The notes: generated by a model not told the origin, from the sequence alone. A stretch of DNA of 51,348 bases from JANJUB01 sp040081075 (GCA_040081075.1 JBEBHJ010000018.1:1-51348); one strand, 5' to 3'; shown: positions 41,513 through 50,534, counted from the stretch's first letter. A program made the numbers and translations.

Positions 41513-42547
41513 TTACCGCTCATGGGACGGATTCATAAAGTGAATCGTGGCGGAGAGGCCGTTTTCAGTTCTTTGAAGTGAAACTGTCCAGCCATTTGCT
41601 TTGGCCGCTGCTCCACACACCGCTAGCCCGAGTCCGTTACCACCGGTGCCACTTTGCCTTGATGAGTCGGTCCGACCAAACGGCTCAAAGAGTGACTCGA
41701 GGTCAACGTTTTCCATCGATTGGGAATCGTTCTGGATTACGAACTCTTCCGCCGTGAGGCGTACGGTGATCAAGCGTTCGCGCAAAGAATGCCGCGCAGC
41801 ATTCTCAATTAGGTTCCTCACGGCGATGTCAGCGTATGTCTGGCGACCTGGAATTCGCAAGGAGTCTGGAATGTTGACGGAAAGCCGCAGCTCGCGAGTC
41901 TCCACCAAATTGACAATCTCACTCAGTGCGGTTGATACCGAAGAAGAGAGGTCGGCCGATTCTGAATCGTTAACCCCTGCAGATTGGAGCTGATGGAGCA
42001 TTAATATGTCGCGGGTAAGAGTGGACAAGCGGTTAGATTGAGCTTGGGCTTCAACCAGTGCCATGCGATACTCCTCGGCGTCACGTTCTTGACTCAAGGC
42101 CGTCTCCAGGTGCCCGGCTAGAGCCTGCAACGGTGTCCTTAGCTCATGCGACGCGGCTGCGTAAAAGTGCGCCTTGGCTTCAGCCGACAACTTGATGCGG
42201 TCCAAGAGCCCGTTGAGGGTTTCTACTAGCTCGACCATCTCCGAGTCGCTGGAAGGGGAAACGAGCCGAAACTCGGTCTCCGCGTCGCTCGCCTGCTTGC
42301 TGAGCGCCCGCAAGGGTTGGAGGGTCCTTCCAACAAGAATCCATGCACCAATCGCGACCAATGGGAACAAAATTGCCATGAACAGCCAAAGCGCTAACCG
42401 AATATGGTGTTGTTGGGCGGCCGTGTCATAGTGCAACTGGAGAAGGGTCGAATGGGAGATCGCACGCGATAGAATCCAGCCAAACAGAACCAACAGTGCG
42501 GCAAATGAAAGCGCCAAGCGCACCCGCATGGATCGTATCCAGTTCAA
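41513..42547 (-). CDS. Sensor histidine kinase
   Basis: The protein has 344 residues. Two membrane helices (about 10-29 and 51-72) enclose a very short extracytoplasmic part. HAMP follows, then HisKA with H134 in AAASHELRTPLQALAGHLE. The HATPase has NLIENAARHSLRER (N box) and GTGGNGLGLAVCGAAAKANGW (G2 box). A very small sensor loop suggests it senses membrane events or a partner protein. The TTG start at 42547 overlaps the response regulator stop (TTGA), so translation is coupled. The gene is third in a unit with the Spy-like protein and the regulator. Confidence 0.92.
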   Translation of the reverse strand: MNWIRSMRVRLALSFAALLVLFGWILSRAISHSTLLQLHYDTAAQQHHIRLALWLFMAILFPLVAIGAWILVGRTLQPLRALSKQASDAETEFRLVSPSSDSEMVELVETLNGLLDRIKLSAEAKAHFYAAASHELRTPLQALAGHLETALSQERDAEEYRMALVEAQAQSNRLSTLTRDILMLHQLQSAGVNDSESADLSSSVSTALSEIVNLVETRELRLSVNIPDSLRIPGRQTYADIAVRNLIENAARHSLRERLITVRLTAEEFVIQNDSQSMENVDLESLFEPFGRTDSSRQSGTGGNGLGLAVCGAAAKANGWTVSLQRTENGLSATIHFMNPSHER

Positions 42548-43206
42548 TATCCCATCCTATAGCCAACTCCGCGCTCTGTCTTTATCAACGACTTCGAACG
42601 CCCCACATCTATCTTCTTGCGGAGGTAGCTGATGTAAACGTCGAGCACGTTGTCACTCCCATCAAAGTCGTATCGCCAAACATGCTGAAGCAGCATGGAG
42701 CGCGTGAGCACTCGCCCGGCGTTCTTCATAAGGTATTCGAGCAATGCATATTCGGTCGCCGAGAGCTCAAGGCGTGTCCCATTTCGGCTGACTTGATGCA
42801 TAACCGGATCGAGTTCAAGGTCATCCACGGTTAGGGTGGTTACGCCAGCCCCGCGCCGAAGCAAGGCACGCATCCGAGCTAAAAGCTCCGCAACCTGGAA
42901 CGGCTTGACCAAATAGTCGTCAGCGCCCGAATCTAAACCCTCGACCTTATCCTCCACCAAATCCTTTGCCGTAAGCATCAAGATCGGAGCCCGGATCTTT
43001 GAATCTCGAAGTTGTCGGCAGATTTGGAATCCATTCACCGTCGGGACCATAACGTCCATCAAAATCAAGTCAAAGTGGGCGGACTGTGCGAGTCGAAGGG
43101 CCTCGGCACCGTCGGCGACGAGGCGGGGTGAAAACCCCGCCTCGGATGTCGCTTGTACCAGGAAGCGACCGACGCTCCCATCGTCTTCCACAATGAGCAA
43201 GTTCAA
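42544..43206 (-). CDS. OmpR-family response regulator
   Basis: The protein has 220 residues. The receiver domain has the acidic pair in LLIVEDDG, the phosphorylation site D51 in LILMDVMVP, T in MLTAKD and K in VKPFQVAELL. The C-terminal winged helix (about 125-220) has VLTRSMLLQHVW, DNVLDVYISYLRKKID and KTERGVGYRMGY. It acts as the DNA-binding partner of the overlapping kinase. The start is TTG at 43206, since only there does the receiver motif begin correctly. It follows the Spy-like gene by 6 bases, so that protein is probably part of the same signalling unit. Confidence 0.95.
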   Translation of the reverse strand: MNLLIVEDDGSVGRFLVQATSEAGFSPRLVADGAEALRLAQSAHFDLILMDVMVPTVNGFQICRQLRDSKIRAPILMLTAKDLVEDKVEGLDSGADDYLVKPFQVAELLARMRALLRRGAGVTTLTVDDLELDPVMHQVSRNGTRLELSATEYALLEYLMKNAGRVLTRSMLLQHVWRYDFDGSDNVLDVYISYLRKKIDVGRSKSLIKTERGVGYRMGY

Positions 43207-43212
43207 GTGTGA

Positions 43213-43791
43213 TTAGCCGCCATGAAGCATTTTGGCAAACTCTTGCTGCTGATCGGGATTCAGAAGCTCATAGATCTTGTGCAAGGCCTCTTTGTGTAAG
43301 GTTTGCGCTTTCTCATTGCGCTGCGCATCGGTTAGCGAGTTGTTATCAAGCAGTTTCTCAAATGCAGCGGTGATCTCCTTTGTTAAAAGCTCGATTTCCT
43401 TCTTCTGATCGGCGTTCAAATTAAGCTTGCTGAGCATTCCGTGCAAGTGCGCCTTCGCCGATTGGATCTGGTGCATGCCCGAGAGTTTCTTCACTTGCTC
43501 GGCGGTGAGGAACTTCTTTGCCTTCTCCAACATGTCTTTGTGGAGCTGCTCCATCGCCTTTTCCTTTCCGACCTTGTCGAGCTTTTTGTCAGCTTGGATG
43601 GCTTCCATCTTCTTTTGGGCAATCAGATGTTGCTCTTTCATCTGCTTTTCTTGGGTTGGACTGAGCCCCAGTTGCTTCGACATTTCGGCAAAATGTTTGG
43701 CCATGTCTCCGCCATGCTGCTGAACGACGGCCGTAGCAAAGGCTCCGAACACAACGGTCAGAGCGATAAGGGTGGTTTTGAATCTATTCAT
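43213..43791 (-). CDS. Spy/CpxP-like periplasmic protein with LTxxQ motifs
   Basis: The protein has 192 residues with a signal peptide (MNRFKTTLIALTVVFGAFATAVV). The mature part is almost entirely helical and very charged. Five LTxxQ-like motifs can be seen: LSPTQEKQM, LTAEQVKKL, LNADQKKEI, LTDAQRNEK and LNPDQQQEF. In CpxP, Spy and related zinc-resistance proteins such motifs mark a periplasmic helical chaperone that also feeds back on a sensor kinase. The first gene of a unit with a response regulator and kinase makes a Cpx-like circuit likely, as inference. AGGAG lies 5 bases before the ATG at 43791. Confidence 0.88.
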   Translation of the reverse strand: MNRFKTTLIALTVVFGAFATAVVQQHGGDMAKHFAEMSKQLGLSPTQEKQMKEQHLIAQKKMEAIQADKKLDKVGKEKAMEQLHKDMLEKAKKFLTAEQVKKLSGMHQIQSAKAHLHGMLSKLNLNADQKKEIELLTKEITAAFEKLLDNNSLTDAQRNEKAQTLHKEALHKIYELLNPDQQQEFAKMLHGG

Positions 43792-43895
43792 AAATCTCCT
43801 GGATGACGCTTCGCATCAACAGTGTAGATTATTGGAGACGAACCTTAACCCAGCCTTGGAATCTTCTGTGAGTTTTCTCAGATTCAAAAATCCTT

Positions 43896-43901
43896 CACAA
43901 T
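43896..43901 (+). promoter_or_regulatory. Possible -10 box (CACAAT) of the CvfB-like gene
   Basis: CACAAT ends 8 bases before the ATG at 43910, but AAGGGAG also lies directly before the ATG, too close for a usual ribosome site. The leaderless reading is only a weak preference. Confidence 0.3.
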
Positions 43902-43909
43902 GAAGGGAG

Positions 43910-44740
43910 ATGCGAATAGGAGAATATCAAGACTTGGAAGTCGTGAGGGATGCACCCCAAGGGCTTTACTTAAGCGATGGTGAGTCGGACGTTCTTCTAC
44001 CCGCCAGCCAAATTCCCAAGAATGTGGGGGTTGGGCAGATGCTCAGAGTGTTTCTCTACACGGATTCAGAGGACCGACCGATTGCCACTTGCCAAAAACC
44101 CCGCGCCGTGGTTGGCGAGTTTGCGGTCTTGCCTGTGGTTTCGGTTGCTCGGGCTGGCGCTTTCTTTGATTGGGGACTCGCCAAAGACTTGTTTTGCCCC
44201 CATGCTGAACAGCAGTACGAACTCCATGAGGGCGACTGGGCTCTGGTTCGTGTTTACCTCGATCAGGCTTCCCAGCGGGTTGTTTGTACTACCAATATCA
44301 ACAAGTTTCTGCAACCGAATGGCGAGGGCTTGAGCAAAGGCGAGCCGGTTAAGATCATGGTCTCGGCTATTCAGCGCGATGTGATCAACGTGATCATCAA
44401 CGGGCGAATCCGGGGCGCGATGTTCCCCGATGAATGGGTGGAGAGACTGGAAATCGGGGATATTCGCGATGCCTACGTCAAGGACATCCGCGAGACCGAC
44501 AAGAAAGTCGCCGTCTCCCTTCGCCCCCAGGGCTATCAAGCCGTCATCGGCGAAAGCGATCGTTTTCTCAAGGCGCTTGAAGCAAACGGCGGGTTCTTAC
44601 CCGTTGGCGACAAGACTTCGCCGGAGGAGATTCAGCGTCGCTTCGGCCTCAGCAAGAGCGCATTCAAAAAGCTGATCGGCACGCTCTATCGGCAGGGCGT
44701 CATCGATATCGAGAGCCACGGGGTTAGGCTGAATCGCTAA
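43910..44740 (+). CDS. CvfB-like S1 RNA-binding protein
   Basis: The protein has 276 residues and the known CvfB domain order. First come three S1-like beta barrels: LEVVRDAPQGLYLSDGESD, then VGEFAVLPVVSVARAGAFFDWGL, then KIMVSAIQRDVINVIINGRI. The last, winged-helix-like part (about 225-276) is RRFGLSKSAFKKLIGTLYRQ with the closing GVIDIESHGVRL. CvfB proteins bind RNA and affect virulence or global regulation in staphylococci. The assignment rests on the order and the end motif. It is monocistronic, with a strong hairpin after its stop, and divergent from the Spy-like unit. Confidence 0.9.
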   Translation: MRIGEYQDLEVVRDAPQGLYLSDGESDVLLPASQIPKNVGVGQMLRVFLYTDSEDRPIATCQKPRAVVGEFAVLPVVSVARAGAFFDWGLAKDLFCPHAEQQYELHEGDWALVRVYLDQASQRVVCTTNINKFLQPNGEGLSKGEPVKIMVSAIQRDVINVIINGRIRGAMFPDEWVERLEIGDIRDAYVKDIRETDKKVAVSLRPQGYQAVIGESDRFLKALEANGGFLPVGDKTSPEEIQRRFGLSKSAFKKLIGTLYRQGVIDIESHGVRLNR

Positions 44741-44741
44741 A

Positions 44742-44771
44742 AACCCCCTCGCCTGTCCGGGAGAGGGGGTT
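44742..44771. terminator. Hairpin terminator between the CvfB-like and fibronectin-type genes
   Basis: AACCCCCTC (44742-44750) pairs with GAGGGGGTT (44763-44771) around a 12-base loop. It directly follows the CvfB-like stop and precedes the convergent gene's stop. It has no long T run, but the stem is strong. It probably ends both units. Confidence 0.6.
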
Positions 44772-44783
44772 GGAGGTGAGGAG

Positions 44784-45437
44784 TTAGGCGGCAACCGCGA
44801 GGGTTTGTGTGGCTTGGAACTCCCAGAATGAGTACGGCGCGCTCGGCGCACTGATCGTGCCGGATCGAACCGCTTTTACGCGGAACTCGATGAACTTGCC
44901 CGGTTGGGATTGGTAGGTGAACTTCGACTTAAGCGTCGTTCCTGCCGTGAGCCAAGAACCCGTTGGTGTGAGCCGATATTCAACAAGGAACTGCGTACCG
45001 GGCTTGTTCCCGTTACGGTTCCAACGAAGGCTAATCGCGCCAAGATAGGTCGAGGTCCCGTGGAAGTTCATAGGCTGATGGGCAACCTGGGTTGATCGGG
45101 TTGGGGCGTGAGGTGCCACCAAGAGCTGAGCCAGCAAGGGAGCGGGTACGGCGGGGTTAGCGCGAAACGCCTTCGCCCAACGATTCACGGAAGCCTTAAG
45201 CGCGGCCTTGGCCAATCGCTTTTGGTCATAAGTGTTCTTCAAGGCCGCCCGAGCCGCAATCCAGGCGTTGTATTGCGTGGTGAAGTTGGTTACAGCGGTC
45301 TGAAGGTCGGTGATATCGGTTGCTGACATGCCCAGCACAGTCTTGCTACTGTTGCAGATATTTGAGAAGTTTGGAGCGGCAGCCAAAAGCTCCGAATCTC
45401 CATCCATCTCTGTTATGTACTTTGAGGTTATGTTCAT
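44784..45437 (-). CDS. Helical protein with C-terminal fibronectin type III-like domain
   Basis: The protein has about 217 residues. The N-terminal 110 residues are helical (LQTAVTNFTTQYNAWIAARA, KRLAKAALKASVNRW). The rest fits a fibronectin type III domain: AISLRWNRNGNKPGTQFLVE, then YRLTPTGSWLTAGTTLKS, FIEFRVKAVRSGTISAPSAP. The C-terminus is hydrophobic/Ala-rich (TLAVAA). There is no signal peptide. The ATG at 45437 is chosen because TAGGA stands 8 bases upstream; the GTG at 45509 would give an odd leader. The role is not known. It faces away from the RHS gene and is followed by the shared hairpin. Confidence 0.75.
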   Translation of the reverse strand: MNITSKYITEMDGDSELLAAAPNFSNICNSSKTVLGMSATDITDLQTAVTNFTTQYNAWIAARAALKNTYDQKRLAKAALKASVNRWAKAFRANPAVPAPLLAQLLVAPHAPTRSTQVAHQPMNFHGTSTYLGAISLRWNRNGNKPGTQFLVEYRLTPTGSWLTAGTTLKSKFTYQSQPGKFIEFRVKAVRSGTISAPSAPYSFWEFQATQTLAVAA

Positions 45438-45918
45438 TTTTTTTCCTAGCCTGGCACCTGTTACAACTACCAGGACGTATCCACCTATATTCTCGGAAAC
45501 CACACGCACCGCACATAGACAGACTTATGTTCGCATTGAATAGACGAATAGATATTGCTTAAAGTCTACTTTATGGGTATCGACTGTCGAGCGAAATAGA
45601 GGGGACTAGGTTCGCCGCTCAGTACAGGTTATGAGAAAAACATCGAAGTTCTTATCAGAAACGTAGACGTTCTCGCCAAAACCTTCGAAGCTCCTGGTGA
45701 AAACTGCGATCTTTGCGGCCCAAAGATGCAAGGTGTTGAGGAGAAGATGCATGCTTGCGCTGTGACCTTCGAAGGATTCGCCACGAGCTTCTAAGTTCTT
45801 GTCAACAAGATGCGAACTCAAATCGAGGGTTCAATAGGTCACCGTGGAAAAATATTCAAAAAAGTAAGAACGACTGAACACCGGTTGGACGTCACCAGAA
45901 TAGTAGTACGAGGTTCCT
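45438..45918. other. Gene-poor 480-base region upstream of the RHS gene
   Basis: This stretch separates the fibronectin-type and RHS genes. It holds the leader of the former, with CCTGG/CCAGG arms around a 15-base loop (about 45452-45476) that may be a small structured leader. It also holds the 168-base heptad repeat at 45636-45803. I see no clear gene otherwise and no riboswitch that I recognise. Confidence 0.6.
45636..45803 (-). repeat. Eight-unit 21-bp (seven-codon) degenerate repeat
   Basis: Read on the minus strand from a TTG at 45821, the region is open for 71 codons and splits into eight seven-residue units: DKNLEAR, GESFEGH, SASMHLL, LNTLHLW, AAKIAVF, TRSFEGF, GENVYVS, DKNFDVF. Position 4 is always hydrophobic, and position 6 is Ala, Gly, Val or Leu. 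The first and last units are nearly the same. I know no named family. The small open frame could be a translated heptad protein (45606-45821), or the periodicity could be in the DNA itself. The lack of a ribosome site or a -10 box makes expression doubtful. Confidence 0.6.
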
Positions 45919-48900
45919 ATGATTAACGCCCGTTATTTCCGAATCGTCTCCGTCGTTCTTGCTAGCACGATGATGTTTCAAGCCAGCGCCGCTGCCCTTA
46001 CGAGCATTGGTACATCCCTGCACTTAGCTCTGCAAGGCGATCCACCTGAATATGAAGGAACGCCCGGGCCGATCTATTACGGCCCCAACCCAGCACGCGA
46101 TGCGGTTTACCAGAACGGAGCATGGAATGATGGAGGAAAGGAGGCACTTCACTACTTGGAAGAGGACGCGATTGCCCAGCGTGCAATGCCCCTCACTACA
46201 GCCCCTCAAACGGCTCCAGAGAATCCTGTTCCTACAAACCCCAATCCAGAGCAAACCAAGAGAGAGAGCAAAGGTACAGAGTTCCCAGGCGAGCCAACCC
46301 CCAGGCCCGATCACAGTCTAGCTGAGGGTAGCGAGGGCCGTCCTTATGTTGATCCCGGAATTGTTGGCGGTGGACATCCGTTACCATGGGAAGCTGCGTT
46401 TCCTGGCGGTGGCTCAAATTCTACTGGCGCGATCCTCAACTCAAACACGGGAAACCGGCTAACGACGGTGCCAATCGTTTCTGTGCCAGTGCGCGGTGGA
46501 ATGGCCCTGAGCTTGAACCTCTATCACAACTCGGTCACGCGTTACGACGGCAGGTTTGGAAACAAGTGGTCATCCGATCTTGACGCAAATTTGAAGCAGT
46601 ACAACTACGTTAATGGTGCAACCAATGCTTGGTACATCGTGATTCGGTGGGGCGATGGGTCTGTTATCCAATATGATCGTGATGCCGTCGATATTTGGAA
46701 GTTTAACGCTCCGGCCGGTCTTTACCATTCGGTTCGACAAACTGGCTGGAGTGGCAACTGGGAAGTAACCATGAAAGACGGGACCAAGTACGTCTTCGAA
46801 ACGCCAACTCCGGGGGCGGGCGGAACACAATTAACGGGTTTGCTCAAAAGCATAAAGGATCGCGATCTTAACACGATCACGATCGAGCGCGAATACGGCA
46901 GTGGGCGACCGACGATTGTAAAAGAACCAACACTGCGCCAATTCTCTTTCGGCTATTACCCAAGCGGCCTCGTAAAGGAGTTTAAGGACTGCGGACAACT
47001 GACCGCACCAATCGGCAACGGCAATCGGAAGTGGACCTTTGGTTATACAAACAACAATCTCACTTCAATCACATACCCGCCAGTTGTCATCGGGGCAACG
47101 GCTGTTTCTCGGACTTTCACCTATGACACACTTGGAAATAGCAATATTACTGTCGAGGGGGACCTCAGGGGCAAACTCTGGAATTGCACGTACAATGCGC
47201 AAAATCAGCTAACAGGCTTTAAGCAGCCAGGGGTGGCGACAAGCGCTACTTTCACGTACAACGCCTCAAATACCGTTTATACGAACACGCGTACCGCCGT
47301 TGGTCAACAGGTTCACAACTATACATCCGGCAAAATCGCGAGCATCCGCGATGAGCAGCTATTTTCGGTTAGCGGAACATTTGACGCTTTGAGGCGACAG
47401 GGAACCTTCACCAATGAACTCGGCCGGACATGGATTTACGATTATGACGCCAATGGGAACGTGCTAACGACGACTCACCCCACGTCCGGCGGTCAGACGA
47501 AAGTTGACACGGCTACCTACAACAGCGACAATACCCTGCAAGCATCTTGGAACAATGCCATGGGCTCGAACAAAGTGAGCTACACCTATTACAACAATAG
47601 GCCTACATCGGCGAAGCGGGATTTCCCCCTGAACCTGCCAGACTTGCAGCTTTTTCAGGCATCTTATGACGGAAATGGCTTGCTATTAAGCAAAACCCTC
47701 TACGGCCCAGGTGGCAATAGTGTTACAAGCTTCGGCTACACGCAATACGGCACGCCGAAAACGGTTACCGACCCGAACAACAAGGTCTCAACGGTAAACA
47801 CGAGCATCTTGGGGTGGGTGGAGTCAACAGTTAATACCCTTAACAAGGTTACGACAATTCACACGGATGCCTGGGGTCGGCCCACCGAGATTGTGAAGCC
47901 GGGCGGAACAGTATCCGTGAAAGTTGAATACGACAATGAGGGCAACGTCACGAAGCTCACGGACGAACGAAGCAAGGTCCATACGTGGACCTATTACGAC
48001 CGCGGCCCGGTTTTTGAATATACCAATGCCAAGGGTGAAAAAGAAACTTACACCTACGACAACGAGAATTTCCGCTTGACGGTAGTGAACGGGCGAGGAT
48101 ACACAAGAACTTACACCCCCGCTATTCGAGGCGAGGTGCGCAAGTTGGTTTTGCCGGGAGGCGCAACTGAATTTTGGACCTACGATGGCAACGGAAATGT
48201 CGTCAACTACCGCACGGCCATGGGACATAACATTGGCTACGAATACGATGAACTGGATCGACCAAAGGCAACCAACTACGGAGATGCATCAACGCCTGAT
48301 GTAGACTTTGCTTACTCGAACTACGGCCTGAACAGCACTATGACCGACGGCACGGGGGTTACGACGTGGACGTCAAACTCATGGGGAGACCTTACGAATT
48401 TTTCCACTCCGCAGGGCACGGTTAGTTACGACTACGGATCCAACGGCCTCGGCTTAAAGGTATCAACCACAGAGACCCAAACGGGCTCCACAGCGAGAAC
48501 GACAAGTTTTGAATACGACAACTTCCAGCGTTTGAAGAAGCTGACAAACCAAGAAAACCAAATCACTCTGTGGCACTACGATGATGGTGGCCGGATGGAT
48601 AAGCGAACGCTCGGCAATGGAACTTGGGAGGATGTCACCTACGATGACTGGAATCGACCGCTTTCGATTACGCTGAAAAAGCCTACAAACCAGACGATTC
48701 GGGCTCAGAGCTACACATACGATGACGCTTCCAACGTGGTCACTCATACTCTCGCGGGAGTTGTAACAAACTATGAGTACGATAACATCAACCAATTGAC
48801 TCGGGAGTATCGCGGCACCTCTGGATCACCCACGTGGAACCAGGCCTATACATACGATGCAAATGGGAACCGCGCCTCCAAAACTTTGAACGGCGTGACT

Positions 48901-50142
48901 GAGATTTACAACAACGACCTAGGTGATAGGTTGACCAGCATCAAGGATGCAACAAACACCGTAACGATCAAGTCGTTTGGCTACGACTCCGCCGGACGTC
49001 GAACTTCGATGTTTGAACCGGGCATTGGCACGACTATCTACACGTGGGATCGGGAGAGCCGCCTTACGGCGGTCAACCGTACGGGCTCTTATCCCATCAC
49101 CGTCGCGAATGGCTACAATGGCCTGGATGCCCGAACGGTCAAGATCGATAGCAGCGGCACTAACGAATATTTCAGAAACGGCGCTGGTGTCACTTCGCCC
49201 GTGGTGAGTGATTCGAATGCAAACTACACTCCAGGTATTTCTGAGAAGCGCGGATCGGCGACGCGATACTTGCATTCGGGCTTGAAGAACGCTGACTCGC
49301 GCACGATTGCCGACAAGACGATTGAGGCAACCAGAGAATACGATGCCTTCGGCAACGTGATAGGTTCCACCGGAACCTGGAACGGCCCCTTCGGCAACGC
49401 CGGAGGCTTCGGTTACCAAGAAGACCCCGATCATGGGCTGAAGCTTCTCGGCCATCGGTATTACGATTCTTCAACCGGGCGATTCTTGAGCCGCGATCCG
49501 GCTGAGGATGGTAGGAACTGGTATACGTATTGCGAAAACAATCCGCTTAACGGCGTCGATCCTACCGGTTCGGTAAAGGTTTGCTTAATCTGGCGACCCG
49601 TCGTGACCGTCCCTGTGCCGACCGGTTTTGACGACCTCGGCGGCGTATCGACAACCCCAGTAACTGCTTACCACGTTGCAATAGTGGTCATTGACAACCA
49701 AAACGGAAATACGGAACCCTCATGGACGTTTGGAGGCGGGAGAACCAAAGACGGAAAATGCTATTCGATCGGAGGACCGTGGGCAACTGGAACAATAGAC
49801 CATGATGCCGCCAGAAAGAGCTATGGTCGATATTCAAATGGTAATGTTCCCGCAGTAACGCTAGTTGACGACGACAGCCCGATGCTAAAAACTCTGATCG
49901 ATCTTGCATATTGGGATAACCAGTTGCATGATCTGAACTTCCCTTACTTTCCAGTGCCCTACTCGGACGATAACGCCAACAGTGGCAGTTGGGGGCACGA
50001 ACTCATCATACGGATGGGTTGGGAAGATCAATATCAGCGCGCGATGCGTAAGCGACGGAAGGCAGGTCACAGCGATCCGATTTCGCCTGGTTTTGGGCAC
50101 CGTCCGCCAACGTTCAGGGGCATGAATGGGCTAGTGCTTTAG
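45919..50142 (+). CDS. RHS-repeat protein with RHS core-associated domain and variable C-terminus
   Basis: The protein has 1407 residues. A signal peptide (NARYFRIVSVVLASTMMFQASAAA) is followed by a Pro-rich linker (about 75-135). The region about 170-1160 is made of YD/RHS repeats such as YDANGNVL, YDDASNVVTHTL, YDANGNRASK and YDSAGRRTS, which build a large beta shell. The RHS core-associated end is KLLGHRYYDSSTGRFLSRDP (about 1173-1192), closing at DPTG (about 1217). After that the last 190 residues differ in nature and should be the variable cargo. They contain YHVAIVVID and NSGSWGHELIIRMG, which loosely recall papain-like permuted peptidases, though the Cys is not evident. A GAGG site 5 bases before the ATG sets the start. 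It may be a secreted toxin-type or surface protein. Confidence 0.93.
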   Translation: MINARYFRIVSVVLASTMMFQASAAALTSIGTSLHLALQGDPPEYEGTPGPIYYGPNPARDAVYQNGAWNDGGKEALHYLEEDAIAQRAMPLTTAPQTAPENPVPTNPNPEQTKRESKGTEFPGEPTPRPDHSLAEGSEGRPYVDPGIVGGGHPLPWEAAFPGGGSNSTGAILNSNTGNRLTTVPIVSVPVRGGMALSLNLYHNSVTRYDGRFGNKWSSDLDANLKQYNYVNGATNAWYIVIRWGDGSVIQYDRDAVDIWKFNAPAGLYHSVRQTGWSGNWEVTMKDGTKYVFETPTPGAGGTQLTGLLKSIKDRDLNTITIEREYGSGRPTIVKEPTLRQFSFGYYPSGLVKEFKDCGQLTAPIGNGNRKWTFGYTNNNLTSITYPPVVIGATAVSRTFTYDTLGNSNITVEGDLRGKLWNCTYNAQNQLTGFKQPGVATSATFTYNASNTVYTNTRTAVGQQVHNYTSGKIASIRDEQLFSVSGTFDALRRQGTFTNELGRTWIYDYDANGNVLTTTHPTSGGQTKVDTATYNSDNTLQASWNNAMGSNKVSYTYYNNRPTSAKRDFPLNLPDLQLFQASYDGNGLLLSKTLYGPGGNSVTSFGYTQYGTPKTVTDPNNKVSTVNTSILGWVESTVNTLNKVTTIHTDAWGRPTEIVKPGGTVSVKVEYDNEGNVTKLTDERSKVHTWTYYDRGPVFEYTNAKGEKETYTYDNENFRLTVVNGRGYTRTYTPAIRGEVRKLVLPGGATEFWTYDGNGNVVNYRTAMGHNIGYEYDELDRPKATNYGDASTPDVDFAYSNYGLNSTMTDGTGVTTWTSNSWGDLTNFSTPQGTVSYDYGSNGLGLKVSTTETQTGSTARTTSFEYDNFQRLKKLTNQENQITLWHYDDGGRMDKRTLGNGTWEDVTYDDWNRPLSITLKKPTNQTIRAQSYTYDDASNVVTHTLAGVVTNYEYDNINQLTREYRGTSGSPTWNQAYTYDANGNRASKTLNGVTEIYNNDLGDRLTSIKDATNTVTIKSFGYDSAGRRTSMFEPGIGTTIYTWDRESRLTAVNRTGSYPITVANGYNGLDARTVKIDSSGTNEYFRNGAGVTSPVVSDSNANYTPGISEKRGSATRYLHSGLKNADSRTIADKTIEATREYDAFGNVIGSTGTWNGPFGNAGGFGYQEDPDHGLKLLGHRYYDSSTGRFLSRDPAEDGRNWYTYCENNPLNGVDPTGSVKVCLIWRPVVTVPVPTGFDDLGGVSTTPVTAYHVAIVVIDNQNGNTEPSWTFGGGRTKDGKCYSIGGPWATGTIDHDAARKSYGRYSNGNVPAVTLVDDDSPMLKTLIDLAYWDNQLHDLNFPYFPVPYSDDNANSGSWGHELIIRMGWEDQYQRAMRKRRKAGHSDPISPGFGHRPPTFRGMNGLVL

Positions 50143-50143
50143 C

Positions 50144-50524
50144 GTGTTGAAAGGTCGCCTATGGTTAACGGTGGTGCTCGGTTGCGTAAGTCTTGCCTTC
50201 GTCTTACTCGCTATAACGATGATTAAGGGGCGGCCGCCAGCTATAAGCCCGTCGCAACGCGAGCATAAGCTTAGGGGCCTATTGAGCGAGGCGGTTAGCC
50301 GAAAGTTGACGTTTGAACAGCTCAGCACCTTGGCAGCAGAAAGCGGCTTTCACTCAAGGGCAGTTGATGATCGCGAACTGGTCAAAGGGGCGGAGATCGT
50401 TTTCCATGGCCCGGAGAACCAATTCGCGGCTGAGGAAATAGTCTTGCGCGGGGTGATTTTCTATCGCGACAGAAAGCCCTACAAGTTCGAGGTATTTTGG
50501 ACCAAAACTGTCTTTGCGTTGTGA
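50144..50524 (+). CDS. Hypothetical membrane-anchored protein, candidate immunity or accessory protein of the RHS gene
   Basis: The protein has 126 residues. It starts with GTG one base after the RHS stop. A hydrophobic helix (LWLTVVLGCVSLAFVLLAIT, about 6-25) is followed by an acidic soluble domain with SEAVSRKLTFEQLSTLAAES and EEIVLRGVIFYRDRKPYKFE. I recognise no family. Its position directly behind the RHS C-terminal domain, in the same direction with almost no gap, is where immunity genes are usually found. That is inference from position only. Confidence 0.65.
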   Translation: MLKGRLWLTVVLGCVSLAFVLLAITMIKGRPPAISPSQREHKLRGLLSEAVSRKLTFEQLSTLAAESGFHSRAVDDRELVKGAEIVFHGPENQFAAEEIVLRGVIFYRDRKPYKFEVFWTKTVFAL

Positions 50525-50534
50525 TTTGGGCAGC

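Noticed and set aside
45438..45600. c-di-GMP or other riboswitch before the fibronectin-type gene
   Set aside because: Only a CCTGG/CCAGG pair is visible; the conserved cores of known riboswitch classes are missing.
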